64,000 nucleotides of DNA. It comes from Formicarius rufipectus. Its lineage: Eukaryota > Chordata > Aves > Passeriformes > Formicariidae. The notes below the pieces were generated by a model. The model did no database searches. It saw only the letters and a program-made list of their open reading frames with translations, and was not told the origin of the DNA. Positions within the stretch are counted from its first letter, which is position 1, and each line of letters begins with the position of its first letter. Positions 1-12,550 of the stretch are shown piece after piece. A program made the position numbers and the translations under genes. Where the stretch lies: assembly GCA_013399695.1 (NCBI GenBank), contig VXAU01003708.1, forward strand, positions 748,489-812,488, written 5' to 3'.

Positions 1-1617
1 ACGATTTTTCTTTCAAAAAGAATTTGGTAGGCTGCACTGGTTTCTATTATCCGTGTAACCATCGCAAGTTGAGACATCAAAAACTGGCAGCGTCTCCTAC
101 ACAGAGTCTTGAAAGTAAGTGCAGAAGCAGCAGTGGGTCTAAATAAATCCTATTCCAGAGGATGTAACGGAATCACAGGTAGAAGTGAGGGTTTATTATT
201 TGTTTTCAGGGTATCTCTATCCAGTTTTCTTTTTAACCTTCTCTCGCTTAATACACTTAATCTAATTATTTTTCATCAAGACATGAGGAAGAAATTTCAC
301 TACAAATGGGTGACGATTAATATTACATTAGAAAAAAAAATATTGCACTATTAAAATGAAAGCAGAGTTATACATTCAAGGCACATTTCAAACCGACACC
401 CAAGGCTGACAGCCCTTCAAGAATCCCAGCTCACACATCTCAAAAGATTCTTCAATAACAGGGTTGGGTTTAAGCTTATATGTCAGGGCACAATGCAGCC
501 CTTGTTTACCACCATATGGAGGTGCACACACAGAATCCTCCAAAAGTAAAGAAAGCAAAGGCTTAAAAGGCAGGAGTCAAGAGCCTCCCTTTTGACAAAA
601 GTAGCCTATTTCGAGAGCTGATTCCCTCCTCTAAAAGCACACGGCACACATAAAATAAATACAGGTCACAAAAATTAACAAATCATCATAACTGTCTAAT
701 ACATCCTGGGTTGGCTGCGGAAAAACAAGATCATTTTGGATTTATATCTCTAAGTATGGGATTTCCTGGACAGCTAATATCCACAAACAATCAAACACGG
801 AGGACCATGAGAAAGAAGCAGCGTTCTTTCAAATTTGAGCTGAGAGTCGTGATTTTTAAAGGGCTGAAACAGGAACTGGAGCTGAAATCTGAAGCAAGTA
901 AATTCCTTTACTAGGCACTGATGGACACTGTTGTGTTTCTCTTGGCCTTGGTGGAGGCTTTTAGGTCACTGGGTTTGGGATATTACAGCAGATGAAAATC
1001 TCTGAACCACAGAAACTTCAAAAATGACAAATAACTCGAATCTCTTCCTCATCCTCAAAAAAAAGAAAAAACCCTAATGATAATTCTCTAAAAAGAGTCA
1101 AACCTTTTTATGAGACCTGTTGCCAATATTAGTGCCACCGAATGATCTCATCTTTCATTCTGGCTAAATTCCAACACACAATTTCATTAACCCAGGTACT
1201 GCAGGTGATAAAACTCATTTTTCCCTAAAGAGACAGCTAAAAAGTACCAGTTATACATTTATGAAGTACCAGCAATCAAAATTATGGATTTTCTAAAAGG
1301 TTTTTAACTACTTTTATTGAAAGGAAAATCGCTGTCTCAGACTTTTGTGACACTATTGCTAATAATAAATTTTACCATTTAGACATCGCAGTAATACGGT
1401 AGACAGTGTCAATAAAAGTATGAAACAAAGATGAGCCCTGTCTCTTAAGGAACACTTTCTGATTACACACCGGAAATTATAATGGGAAACATAAACTAAG
1501 TGCACCTTTAAGAGAGGAAAAAGGGGATAATGCAAAGCAATGGGCCTCACTATGTATACGCCATGAGCAGAAGTATTTCATATATATATATGTATGTGTG
1601 TGCACAGCATGTATGAA

Positions 1618-1811
1618 AATAAAACAAGAACAAGTTAAAATAATAAATAAAAAGAACATTAACAATTAAACAATAAATACACAATAAAATACGTAACAAA
1701 ACACAGTAAAATTAAAATAATAGTACAAAGAAAAATTCAAATAATTAAAAAAAAAAGAACGAAAAAATAAAATAACGAAAAAAGACAATTAAAAATAATA
1801 AAATAAAACCC
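1618..1811. repeat. A-rich low-complexity tract
   Basis: About 190 bases made almost entirely of A with scattered T, C and G (runs such as aataaa and aaaataa). It abuts the GC-rich block that starts near 1818, giving a very sharp change of base composition. No tail-plus-body structure of a retroposon was recognised. Confidence 0.7.
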
Positions 1812-1817
1812 CTAGGG

Positions 1818-2400
1818 GGCTGGTTTGAGCCGGCCTGCTGCGTGCCCGGGGCGGCCGCGGGGCTCTCGGGGGATGCTCCTGTGCCCCGGCAGCATCCCCG
1901 GCAGCACTAGAGGGCACTGTGGGATTTGGGCCACCCCGAGCTCCGCCGTCGCGGGGGTCCCGCACCCCTGCGCTGCCACGGGACACGGGCAGAGAACGGG
2001 AACGCCGAGTTTCGAGGGGCAGCAGCTGGGAGCGAGCATCCCCGGCGGCGAGTGCGGCCCCGCATCCCCCGTTCCCACTGGGGAGCGACACCGGGGAGCA
2101 TCACCGGGGAGCATCACCGGGGGAGCATCACCGGGGGAGCATCACCGCGAGCAACACTGGGGAGCATCACCCGGACCATCACCGGGGAGCATCACCGGGA
2201 GCATCACCGGGAGCAACACTGGGGAGGCATCACCCGGAGCATCACCGGGGAACAACACTGGGAGTACCCCGGGGAGCACCACCGGCCCCGCCACGGCCCG
2301 CAAAGAGGGGAAAACCCACGTCCAGCACAGCCTTTCCCCTGCCCTCACTACCTATGTGATTAAAAGGTCCGCGCCGAGCGGGTGATTTCACTGCAGAACG
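1818..2400. other. Intronic GC-rich, CpG-containing block
   Basis: A roughly 580-bp island of high GC inside AT-rich intron, with many CpG dinucleotides in 1830-2060 and a minisatellite in its right half. Open frames of 100-186 codons occur on both strands. They are low-complexity translations of the repeat (alternating Gly, Ser, Pro, His, Thr) and are not credible proteins. It could be an intragenic CpG island or simply an expanded GC-rich repeat. Confidence 0.55.
2077..2289. repeat. GC-rich minisatellite, unit about 13-16 bp
   Basis: Tandem degenerate copies of a unit close to ggggagcatcacc, about fifteen in a row. They vary by gain or loss of G and C and by agcaacactgg variants. The 1862-1915 segment contains related pieces (gcatccccgg), suggesting an older, decayed part of the same array. 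The G-runs on the plus strand could form quadruplex structures (inference). Confidence 0.85.
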
Positions 2401-5400
2401 CTCTGCCGTGCAAACGAGCGCAATTAATGCCTTTGAAACAATTTACAGTTTCCGGCCTACTTCAACATGTATTAGCATATACCTGGTTTCTTTAATATAC
2501 ACTTTGTTTTTCCGAAACCACAAACATAGTTGCTGGAATTTCATGTGGAAGTGCTTAAGGGGTTGAAAGTTAACACCTTTGTGAGCTGAGCAGTCTCACA
2601 GTTGCTGCTAAACAAAAGCTTCTTTGTAGAAGCTTTCTCGAAATGTTTTCTTAACATGTTCCAAGTAGTTTTAGGCAGGCAACTAAAGTAAACAAGATGT
2701 TACCATGATAAAAACACTTGTGAAAACATTACAGAGTGCACTTAGTAGTCTCTTTCACATAAACTCTCCTTCGTCTCATCAAAGTTAAATGCACATGAAG
2801 CAGATTACCAGCATCACTGCAACACAGGACTGCCAGATCTCTCCAAAGGTCTGTGTCCTTCTTTTAAAGAATATATTTGATTTAAAAAGGGCACAGTCAG
2901 GACTAAGCACATCTAACCTACAATCAAACTGAAAAATAAAAATTGTAAGTGTGTGTGGGATAAAACCCTAGCCAGCCTTCTGCTTCATTTTTTGCCCTGG
3001 AGCCTCTGCTGAATAAACCACCCTCCCCTCCAGCAGGGATTTCCTGAACAACTTGCTGCATAAGGGGTACATATTTCTATCTGCACCGGTCTTTAAACAC
3101 ATGCAAATGAAATCAAGGATATAGTCAATTTTGAAGGAAAGTCACTCTGTGCTACTAATTGCTCCTTTCACTGCCGCCTGTGAGACGGGCCCTGGGTTAA
3201 CATGCCAGACACGTGTGCACCCTCCAGCCCTCACCTTGCTCCCTGCAGCTTGGCAGAGGCCACGGGGTCAGCGCCGTGAGACTGGACTTGGTTTTGTTTT
3301 CAGGCTCAGGGAGCATTCTGGAGCATGCAGGGTGCTGCTGTTCCATTAGGCAGAGCAGCAGCCCCTGCTGCCATCAGGTAGCACTAAAACCGATACCACA
3401 TCACATGATAACCAATGGCCGATGGATCAAAAAGAAAAAAAACCACAACACAAAGATGCTAAAACTGCAACTTCTTTCAAAAAGAAATAGGGAAATAAAT
3501 GCGTACAATAGCCCCTGCATCTGCTGGTTCTGATAAGCATCCTCCTGTTGGCTGTGAGTGAAAGACAACTAGGATCGTTATTTGTACAGTGTTTATCTTT
3601 GAAATCAAGGGCCCTGTGGTGTACCTCACCTTGGGAACAAACACTACAGAACGATCACAGAAGAGTGTCAAATCTCTGGTTTTGATTTACCAACAGTTAT
3701 GATATTTCTTCCTCAGGAGGAAAAGAAATGAACCATGTTTTAGACCTGCAAGTCCTTTTTTCTCCCTTAACTGAAGCATCATTTTATTGGCATACAGGGC
3801 TTTCATTCCACATACAACTTCTCTTTGCCTTTTCACCAAGGTAAGTGAAATTAAGCAATGCTCAATTGACGCATGGGCTGTATTTAACTTGGTAAACAAG
3901 AGATTTTTTTTCTTGAGAGGACTGTCAAAATAGCTTCACAGATTGTACAAGTATCAGAAAGAAACTTCACGCATCTACCTGTTATCTTTTCATTGAGTAA
4001 TGAATTCTGATAAATGGCAACATTTAAGGCCACTCCACAGGAGACATGGAAGGCTACGCTATCATTTTATGAAGCAACACTCACTTCCCAACAGTGTCAA
4101 TACACTGCTGGAGGACATTCATTTCTGCATTTGTTCTGGCTTAAATATCACTTGGAACAAAAAGACTTTGTCTGGACACTGTAGAATCTGGATAATGAGA
4201 AAATTTACATGAGCTGATGAGTTTAAGAAACTCGCACCACAAAATACTTCTGTTCCATGGTTTCAATAGGGAAGAAAAAAACTGATGATAAGCAAGTGAT
4301 AAAAGAACTAGAACTGATGGAGCCACTTCAGGTCCAGCCTGGGTTGGTGACAGTTCCCAGGTTATTCCTAAGTACTGACTGACCAAAGTACCTCCTCCAG
4401 GCTAACTGGTGCTCTGAGTCTACTTACTGAAATATCTCCAAAATACTATGTAAGAACCCACGTTGTGTGACTTAAGGGCTGTGTTTTCTATGCAGGGCCA
4501 TGTCAAGCAGTCCATTCCTCTGTAAGGAATCTTCCTGAAACAACAGTTCTAACCTGGGACACAGGACTAGCACAGAAGGCATAACTGACCATTTGTGACC
4601 ACACACATTATTCCACTATCTCAGGCTACCACAGCCCCTTTCCCTTGCACTAACAGCAATAAAAATGAGAATTGTTTTAAAGGTCTAAATGCTATAGAAT
4701 GGCATATGAATATGAATGAGCTGGCAAGTATGGCAAGATTAGCATTTATTTCACCTAAGTGAACAACAGGATGAATTACAAGAAAAGAGGCTGTCCTTCA
4801 TAGAAATTTATGACTAGCCCCTTATTTTGTAACCCTCTTGTACTGAGAACCTTCTGATTCCTGTACCATCCCTGACTCGTAACGTATGTTTATAGTAGGA
4901 CCAGTGCTGCTCCAACTAAGGAGGGTTTTGCCAGTGGAACCAGAACCGGTCCATTCTGTTTTGAGAGCCAAGCCCTTTCTGCATCATCTAACCCAACAAA
5001 CATCCTCTGCTTGCTGTCACCCTCCCCTCCCTCACAAAAATATCCAGGGAACCACCCCAGAAAGAGCAGGTACAGCTGAACCTTTTGGGGCTAAGCCTAC
5101 TTATTCAGCCTGAAGAGTCCCATGTATTTATGTGGACTGACTTCATGAGATGACTACTCTAAATGGGTGCAGTTTGTCCCTTTCTGCATTTAAGTCATAA
5201 ACACTGACTGGGTGGTCCATCTTTTGTCATCCTACCACTGACCAACCTCAGTACTTGAGAACAGATCAGCGACCAAACCTCCAAGAACCCAAAGTGTGTT
5301 CACCTGGTGTCCTACCCAGACAGAGAACTCTTTTGTGGAGGAAACAGTCTCTGCTCCAGCTTGGAGGGGTGAGGCTGATGGCTTAGCTGTGGAGCAACCA

Positions 5401-5879
5401 TGTGTAAGCTATTAGAGCTCTGAGGTCCTTCCTCACATCGGGATGCATGCACTGCTGTGGACTAGTCCATAATGCACTGTTTATGCAATGTGTGAAACTG
5501 TGTTCTTTGGCAGCAAGGAAAAGGTCTGCAGCAAACTGCAGGGGCCCAATTAATATAATTATAGTTTATTTTTAGTAGTGTAGACTTTGTTCATTAGTTA
5601 CTTATTTGACATAAACTAAATTTCACGTGATGCTCTGCAATTCTCTGTTCAATTATGGAGTTAATTTAAGACTAGACTTCTAAATTAAAGTGAAATCAAG
5701 GTTAAATCAAGGTTGTATTGTTTACATGATCGATACTGCAACTTAAAGAGTTTTTAAATAAAATGGAAAAAAAAACCCAAGCTGCGGAACTGCAAACACT
5801 ATTTTATAGTAACACACTGAGCAAGACCATAATTTCCCCATGGGGCTAATTTACTATCCCCTGTAAAAATGTTCTTGAC

Positions 5880-5944
5880 CCTGATCCAAAAGCCACTGAA
5901 GTGAAAGGGAGCTCTCTGTTGACTTCAACAGGCTTTGCATCAGG
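5880..5944. repeat. Imperfect inverted repeat (26-bp arms)
   Basis: Arms 5880-5905 and 5919-5944 pair over about 21 positions with small bulges, around a 13-base loop. The arms contain gatccaaa..gaagt and acttc..ctttgcatc. From memory, palindromic sequences of this kind (a short 'gacttcaa..ggctttg.atcagg' motif) are widespread in reptile and bird genomes. I cannot name the family. It lies 78 nt downstream of the zinc-finger exon donor, so it would be in the FOXP1 pre-mRNA. Confidence 0.65.
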
Positions 5945-6021
5945 CTCAAGGGTGAGTGACAGCACACAAAATTTCAGGGCATGCTTTCTGTACAATGCCA
6001 GTGCCATAAAAACCATCCTTA

Positions 6022-6330
<309 letters not shown>

Positions 6331-8249
6331 CTACCCTCCCACATTTCATTCATTAATTAAAAGCTTTGTAAAGAATTTAAATTAACATGGACGGGGGAGA
6401 AATCATTTGACAGACCTGCTTAATATCCTGCTTGATATTTTGCTAAGAAATTTATGAACATCACATTTTTACAATTCAACTTCATCAGGAAGAGAAGTCA
6501 TCTCCATACAGCAGTGTGTCCTTATAAGCACAATACAGCTGGACCTGAGGCTTTCCTCATCATTAAAGAAAGAGGAAAAGCACCAAGCCTGCAGACTTGG
6601 CTTTCCCACCACGTTATTTATTTACTGGGTTGCAGTTTTTTCTGGCTGTTTTATTTTTTCCCCCTCTTGTAGGCTGTTCCATTGCACAAGTGCAGCCCCC
6701 CTTATATCCCGAGAAAGATGCAAGACGCATTTTCAAATGCAAAATTCCCCATAAAAAAGAGGGCCTGTGCAATCAAAGGGTTTCTCAGTATGAGGGGTTA
6801 GAGAGGGCTATTAACCTTGCTAAGATTTGGCAGGAACGTCACAGAGCTTCCCAACTACTGAACCCACAGTTCAAGAGAACAATTCGCATGAGCACTAAGG
6901 GGTTAATCCTTCAGCGGGATTCCAATCAATACGTAATGATTTGGCTGCACTGATCCAAGTCATGAGACGCTTTGATCCGGGCCATGTGGTGCTCAGGGAA
7001 ATATATCTGTTGCACTAACTGATGAACCATATTCTAAAATATCTTCTTTATTCAACTTCTACATGGAAACTTCTTAAGGGAAGAAATTATTTTCTGCAAC
7101 AATTTCCACAACCTTAGATGACTTTAAAACTAAAATGTCAAAATAATATTGAAGTCTCTATTTTATCCTCACACACATATCTATTTTTCATATCAAATCT
7201 TTCTTCTACAGTGTGTCTGTGCTGTATTATGAACTTCAAACATACACAGAGGATATGAATGCATACCAGCATCTAGGTGCGGCTTTTATGACTTATTTTA
7301 TCCTGGATCACAGGTAACATTATGGATAAACACCTACTTTATGCCATTTCACTTTTACACACATGTGCAAATGCTGTTTAGTCTTCTTCTGGAATATTAT
7401 CTGTCTGTATACCTAACAAAATTGTGTTCCTATATTATTTCCGAGGCACTGGATAGCAAGATCACTGTACCCTCCTGAGATTTCATCCTAAATGCAAAGA
7501 AGTTGAAAGAGAAATTCTTGCTGAGATTCTACCACTTCTGACTTGAGGCCCAATAAAAAGCTGAAGATTACTGAAGGTGGTTTTAAAAATTATTTTAAAT
7601 TAAAAAAAAAAAAAATTAAAACTACTGACTGGAAAAGATATTAAGAGTTTTATTAGTGAAAATAATTCATTATTTCATTAATATCTTATTTTTTGGCTGT
7701 TTACAAATAGTCCTTTGAGCATAAATATAGGTGTAATGTAACTAAAAAAAAACAACTGTGGGTGAAGAGCCTTACAAATGCCTTTTCTATACAGGAACAT
7801 TACACTGGTTTAACTTGCCAGTCTTTTAAAAATGTTACAGTGTGAAGAATCTCTGTAAAGTTTTCAAAAGAACAAATTGACCGATTTATCCCTTTCAAGG
7901 AAATTAGAAAAATGCTACACCACACGTTTTCTCAGCTGAGAAGGAGGGAGGATGGCTGAAGGAACACCATCCACCCAAGCCAGACAGGCATATGGTGGAA
8001 CATCCTCTGTACACATCAGAAAAACCAGAAGATAATGGGGTTTATCATCTGCTTCCATACCTGCATACAGCAAAGGGTGAGAAAGCAGGCTTTCATGTTA
8101 ACACTCCATTAAATTCCATGAAAGCTACACATGAGAGTTACGATTTCAGTGTGTTTGGCAGAACCCAGAAACAAAAAAGCAGAGTTTGAATTTCCCCAGC
8201 GCACATTACCCACCCCGGGACGGCTCCAAGTAGGGAGTCAGTCCCCCGT

Positions 8250-8309
8250 GGGGTTTAAGCACTGTAAATCTCATTATAATATCAACAGGAGTCACATGGC
8301 TTAAACCCC
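8250..8309. repeat. Perfect 11-bp inverted repeat with 38-bp loop
   Basis: Arms ggggtttaagc (8250-8260) and gcttaaacccc (8299-8309) are exact reverse complements. The AT-rich loop contains cattataatatc. This could be the terminus pair of a very short non-autonomous element, an RNA hairpin, or coincidence. No target-site duplication is evident outside the arms. Confidence 0.6.
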
Positions 8310-11300
8310 CAGCAGGGTTTTTTAAAGTTTCTCTGTGAGAGCCTAAAGGCCATGGCCAAGTCAACGGAAAGAGCCCTACCGAGATTTGTATTTATTTTTT
8401 AAATCCAAGTGCAAATCTCTTTTTCTTTCCAGGGAACTTGCACAAGACAAGACAAACTATGTAGGACATGATACCCTGGTATTGTGTCCAAACAAAATGA
8501 CAGAATGACAAAGACAATATCAAACTATAAATGATGCTCGGGATGTCAAAGCCTCGTGCTGTCAATAACCATAAAGACTGTAAATGGGAACTTAAAAGGT
8601 CATTTTGCTAGCACGACGCCTAACACCTACACAGAGCTTCCACTGCCACTCAAAGAAGCAGAGGAGATACTTCAACTTACCGAAACCAAGACATTTCAAA
8701 GAGGAAAAACCCCTCAGTACTGAAAGACAAATGCCGGCCCCACTCCGCAGGCAGCGACTCCCATCCTGCTTAGCAGGGGTGGTTTCAGCAGTGCCTTTTG
8801 GTGACCTTTATGTGTCAGTATCAGATTACTGCTATTTTATCCATCCCACTTTTGAAGGTATTATAGATTGCCACTTGTTCCCCGATAGAGCTTGGAGAAG
8901 CACCTCAAAACAAAACAAAGAGCGGGTTTATACAGAAGCGGATGTACCGCACAAAGGATACAGCCAGTGGGAATGAATGGAGAACTCTGTCTAACCGTCC
9001 TAAGTACTCACTTTGTTCGAGCAAATGGAGGTGGAAAAAGGTGGTTTTAATCCAGTAAATAAACAAACACCTTTGTGGGCACAATGCAAAACTATAATCT
9101 GAAATTGCTCACTGATAATTTGCCTGCATGCAAGCACAGCTTCTGTAATCTGGATCCAGCCTTGGTCTCGCTGCTGGAGACAGACTTTAAGAAGATCGGA
9201 GCATTGGCAGGCAGAAGCAAGTTTTAGGTCTGTTTGATTTCTAATGACACATTAGAGTAGGTGTTTGTTTCTGTCACCCTCTCCTTCCCAGGAACGCATA
9301 TTCATGGTCGGGTACTGGTGATGCAACACTAGTTAGTGGAAATGATTTTATAACAAGACATAATTTTCAAAGCAGTGAAGAAATAAATGATGTAAAAATC
9401 AAGACTGCGTGGTTTTTTCCTCTTCATAAGGTATTTGCATAAAAATACTTAATACAATACAATGACTTCCAAATAATGCAATAATGCAGCATTAGTACAT
9501 CAAAGTACAGCAAAGAACACTCTGGCAAGTAAAATGTCTTGTGTTAAGTCATCTTATTCATGACACACGACAGAGTAACGAAACCCATGTGGGAAGCTGA
9601 AAACTGCGTAAGGGTCCATTTATTTTCTACTGCCCCCCAGCTCTGTTTCCAGTACAGAGGGGACGGGAGAAGGGGCAGGCACTTCCACAGCTCCTCTGGG
9701 CTTCCTGCATAGAGGACAGGAAATTTTACCTCATCCTCCTTCGCTCTATGTTGCTTCATAACCCCAAGGATCTCCAGAGGGTCCGGAAGCCATTTCACCA
9801 CCTACTCCTCTGGGGCTGGCTGTAGAAGCTGGTACTCACACAGCTCCACTCACACCAGCCACTCATCTTCTGGACACACCTGCTGTGCTACAGCACCCCT
9901 GAAGAACCACACTCTGGGACAAAAAAGCCACAGATGGCTAAGCTCTGATGGAGAGTGAAAATGACAGTACACCCCAAAGAGAGATGGAACACCTACTAAC
10001 CACATGGAACCAGGTACCAGGCTTGTACACTCCGGCGAAAAAGTCATGGGTGGATATAAAATCCAGCTAAGCAGAAGCTTCAGTATCTGCACTTCTGCCA
10101 CACAGTGGACCATATTTTAAATATTCATGATGCTGACATACTTCATACTGCACTCTCCCTCTTTCACATCTGCTTGGGCCAATGATCTTTGCCAAAACAC
10201 TGAGGGAAGCCAGTGATGTAGAGAAGCATCCTTGACTTTCTATTACAGTTACGAAGCATCTGCTCATGGTTCTAATGGTGCAGAGAACATGCCTGAGCCA
10301 CCTGCATGCTGACAAATCAATACCACGTCTCCTGATTTCCTCCTGGAAGGAGTTTGAGCACAGCACCCTAAGAAAGTGCAGAATTGCCTTTTTAATTTTA
10401 TTTTATTTCTCAGGACAACGGGAAGTGACCTCATCTTTGCCAGCTGCAACAAACTGATGTCCATGATAGCCCAGGCAGAGCGTGGGGTTCTATCTGACAC
10501 CACATCCTCCTCACTCTGATGTGGATGGCACAGCCACTGAGGCAAAATGCCACAATTCTGGTCCTGTAGAGAAGCAGACACACAACTGGGAACCAGCATG
10601 GCTCTCCCATACTTGTGATTGTCCAGTGAGGTCTAAAGTACCAACAGAATAAAGCTGCTGAAAAAGTCATGATTTTCTGAGTCAGAAACACTCACTGTAT
10701 TTAAAATTAAAACAGAAGCAGTAATCATTAAATTCTTGTGCCAACTGTACTCAAATGCAAGTTCCTGCCGTCGTGACAAAATCAGTTGAATACAGACGTG
10801 TTTTGCAGAGAAGTTGCACTGGTGCAAATCCCTCCAAATTCTTACTAAGGTGGCTTAGTGCCTCTTTACTCTGTAAACTGTGAATTAACCACCTCCCTCC
10901 CCAAATTAAAACAAATTAGAAAGCCAACCAAACAACTAAAGCATTAAGTCCTATACCAAAATGAGACTATTTCTAGATATTTATGTCCCTGTCCAAGTCT
11001 CAGGAAATTTCCAGGAAGTAGGTATGTGCTCTGAACAGAGAACAGTTTGGGAAGGGTACTGTCTCTCCACTGATGGATTAAGTTTAGCAGAAAGACCTGG
11101 GTCTTTGGGAGAGGTGGCATTTCATGCAGGTGATCACTTGACAGCACTTTCTAGAACTGGTTTGCAAATTTTGGGGTGCTTTTTAGAGCTGTATTTTCTC
11201 CTCTTCCTCACTACTTTAGTCCACATCCAGATCTAGAAGCAGCTCATGTTTTACATCAAGTCCTATTGGAACTAACAGGAGTGGTGTATTACATTTTAAA

Positions 11301-12056
11301 CGACTACACCAATTTAGGACAATCAGGTTAAAACTGCAGCCCACAGGCTGAAATCCTCTCTTCTAATCAGTGTGCACTAACTTATGCACTCCTGTAGTGT
11401 AAGACAGAAAATAGCAGTGCTGTTGTAACACAAGGCCAGCTGTGCACCCTGAATCACTGCTCCCCATTTATGCCTCTTGTGGCATTATTCCCTAAATTCC
11501 TGTTTTGCAAGAGGAGTGCTGCAGCATTTGCAGCAAGACTTATACAAAATCTGGCTAACATTCCCCTTCTCTCTCACCTCCCTCCCCACTGCAAAGAGCA
11601 GAAGCAGACTGGATAATTATATGCATCATCTTTTGGTTTTGATCTGTGCACTGACAGTTTGGATTATTAATCAACATTATGACCCTCCAGCACTCTAACA
11701 CTACCACGTCCTCCTTCCAGCAGCAGCCCCTCTTGCAGGATAGTCACTGCCCTACATCCCTTCCTTGGAGGAATTAAATGTATTTCAAGAGCATTTAAAA
11801 GAAATGCCCATTGCCAAAAATCCATCACTTATCTCAGGTGCAAGTTCCATTTCTGCACTTGAATTAACGAGTTTCTGTATGATTTAAAACTCTTATATTT
11901 TTATTTCAACCCCGTGCTTAGGTACTGTGGTGAAAAGTACATCAAATATACCCAGACGCACACGATTTGAAACGCTGGATTTTAAATTCCAGCACTGCTA
12001 ACTAATGAGAACAATTTTTTCCCTCTTCTTCTTTGTAGCATCACTTCATGTACTTA

Positions 12057-12550
12057 CATACCATAATCACATCCTCCTAGAGCCTCTATTTTTCCAGGGT
12101 GTAGATCTTTAATTCCCTTTAATCTGTCTTCATAGCCTATTCCCTCCAACTCCTTTATCATCCTAGCTGCTCTCCTCTGTATTTGCTCCTGCTTCTCTTT
12201 ATCCTTTCTGCAAGAGAGTGGCCAATTGTACATCACACTCAATGTGGTTTAACTGGTTCTGCATAAAGTGGAACAGGAAAAAAAAGGACTCAGCTGCAAC
12301 CTGCATGTTTATGTCTCCCATGACTGCATCTACCTTTTAGCTAAGACATGGCACACAGTGTCCCACCTTAATTTCTCAACCCTGATTATGCCTCAGCCAT
12401 TTTCCACACAGCTGATGCTGAGCAGCTGACGCGTCATGTCAAACCCGCAGTTTGGAATTTTGATTTCCTAGCTGGGCTACTTTCTCCTTATCCCTGCTAA
12501 ATCTCATTTTATTCCTCTCTGAACAGTCTCCTAATTTATTCAGACGAAAA
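12057..12550 (-). mobile_element. CR1/L3-type LINE relic, reverse transcriptase C-terminal part
   Basis: A decayed non-LTR retrotransposon fragment on the minus strand. The best-preserved part (12242-12060) reads KDKEKQEQIQRRAARMI followed by KELEGIGYEDRLKGI. This matches the typical CR1/L3 ORF2 ending, in which a KKD-x-E-x-LE-x-VQRRATKMI stretch is followed by GLE-x-L-x-YEDRL. Upstream on the same strand, near 12549-12470, LNKLGDCSERNKMRF matches the conserved L-x-x-LG-x-WS-x-x-W-x-MxF block. The region between is broken by stops and frame changes. The element is 5'-truncated and long dead. It is a relic, not a gene. Family assignment is from remembered consensus motifs. Confidence 0.8.

Noticed and set aside
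1825..2385. 186-codon plus-strand open frame and overlapping frames on both strands
   Set aside because: It is a translation of the GC-rich minisatellite, with open frames in several phases at once and no domain similarity.
9540..10700. Cluster of overlapping minus-strand frames, considered as a decayed gene or retroelement
   Set aside because: I found no motif of reverse transcriptase, gag, env or any host protein family, and no terminal repeats.
11240..11345. Stretch resembling the ancient reptile repeat with tacaccaattta
   Set aside because: The similarity is short and from memory only, and the arms do not pair well enough to call an element.
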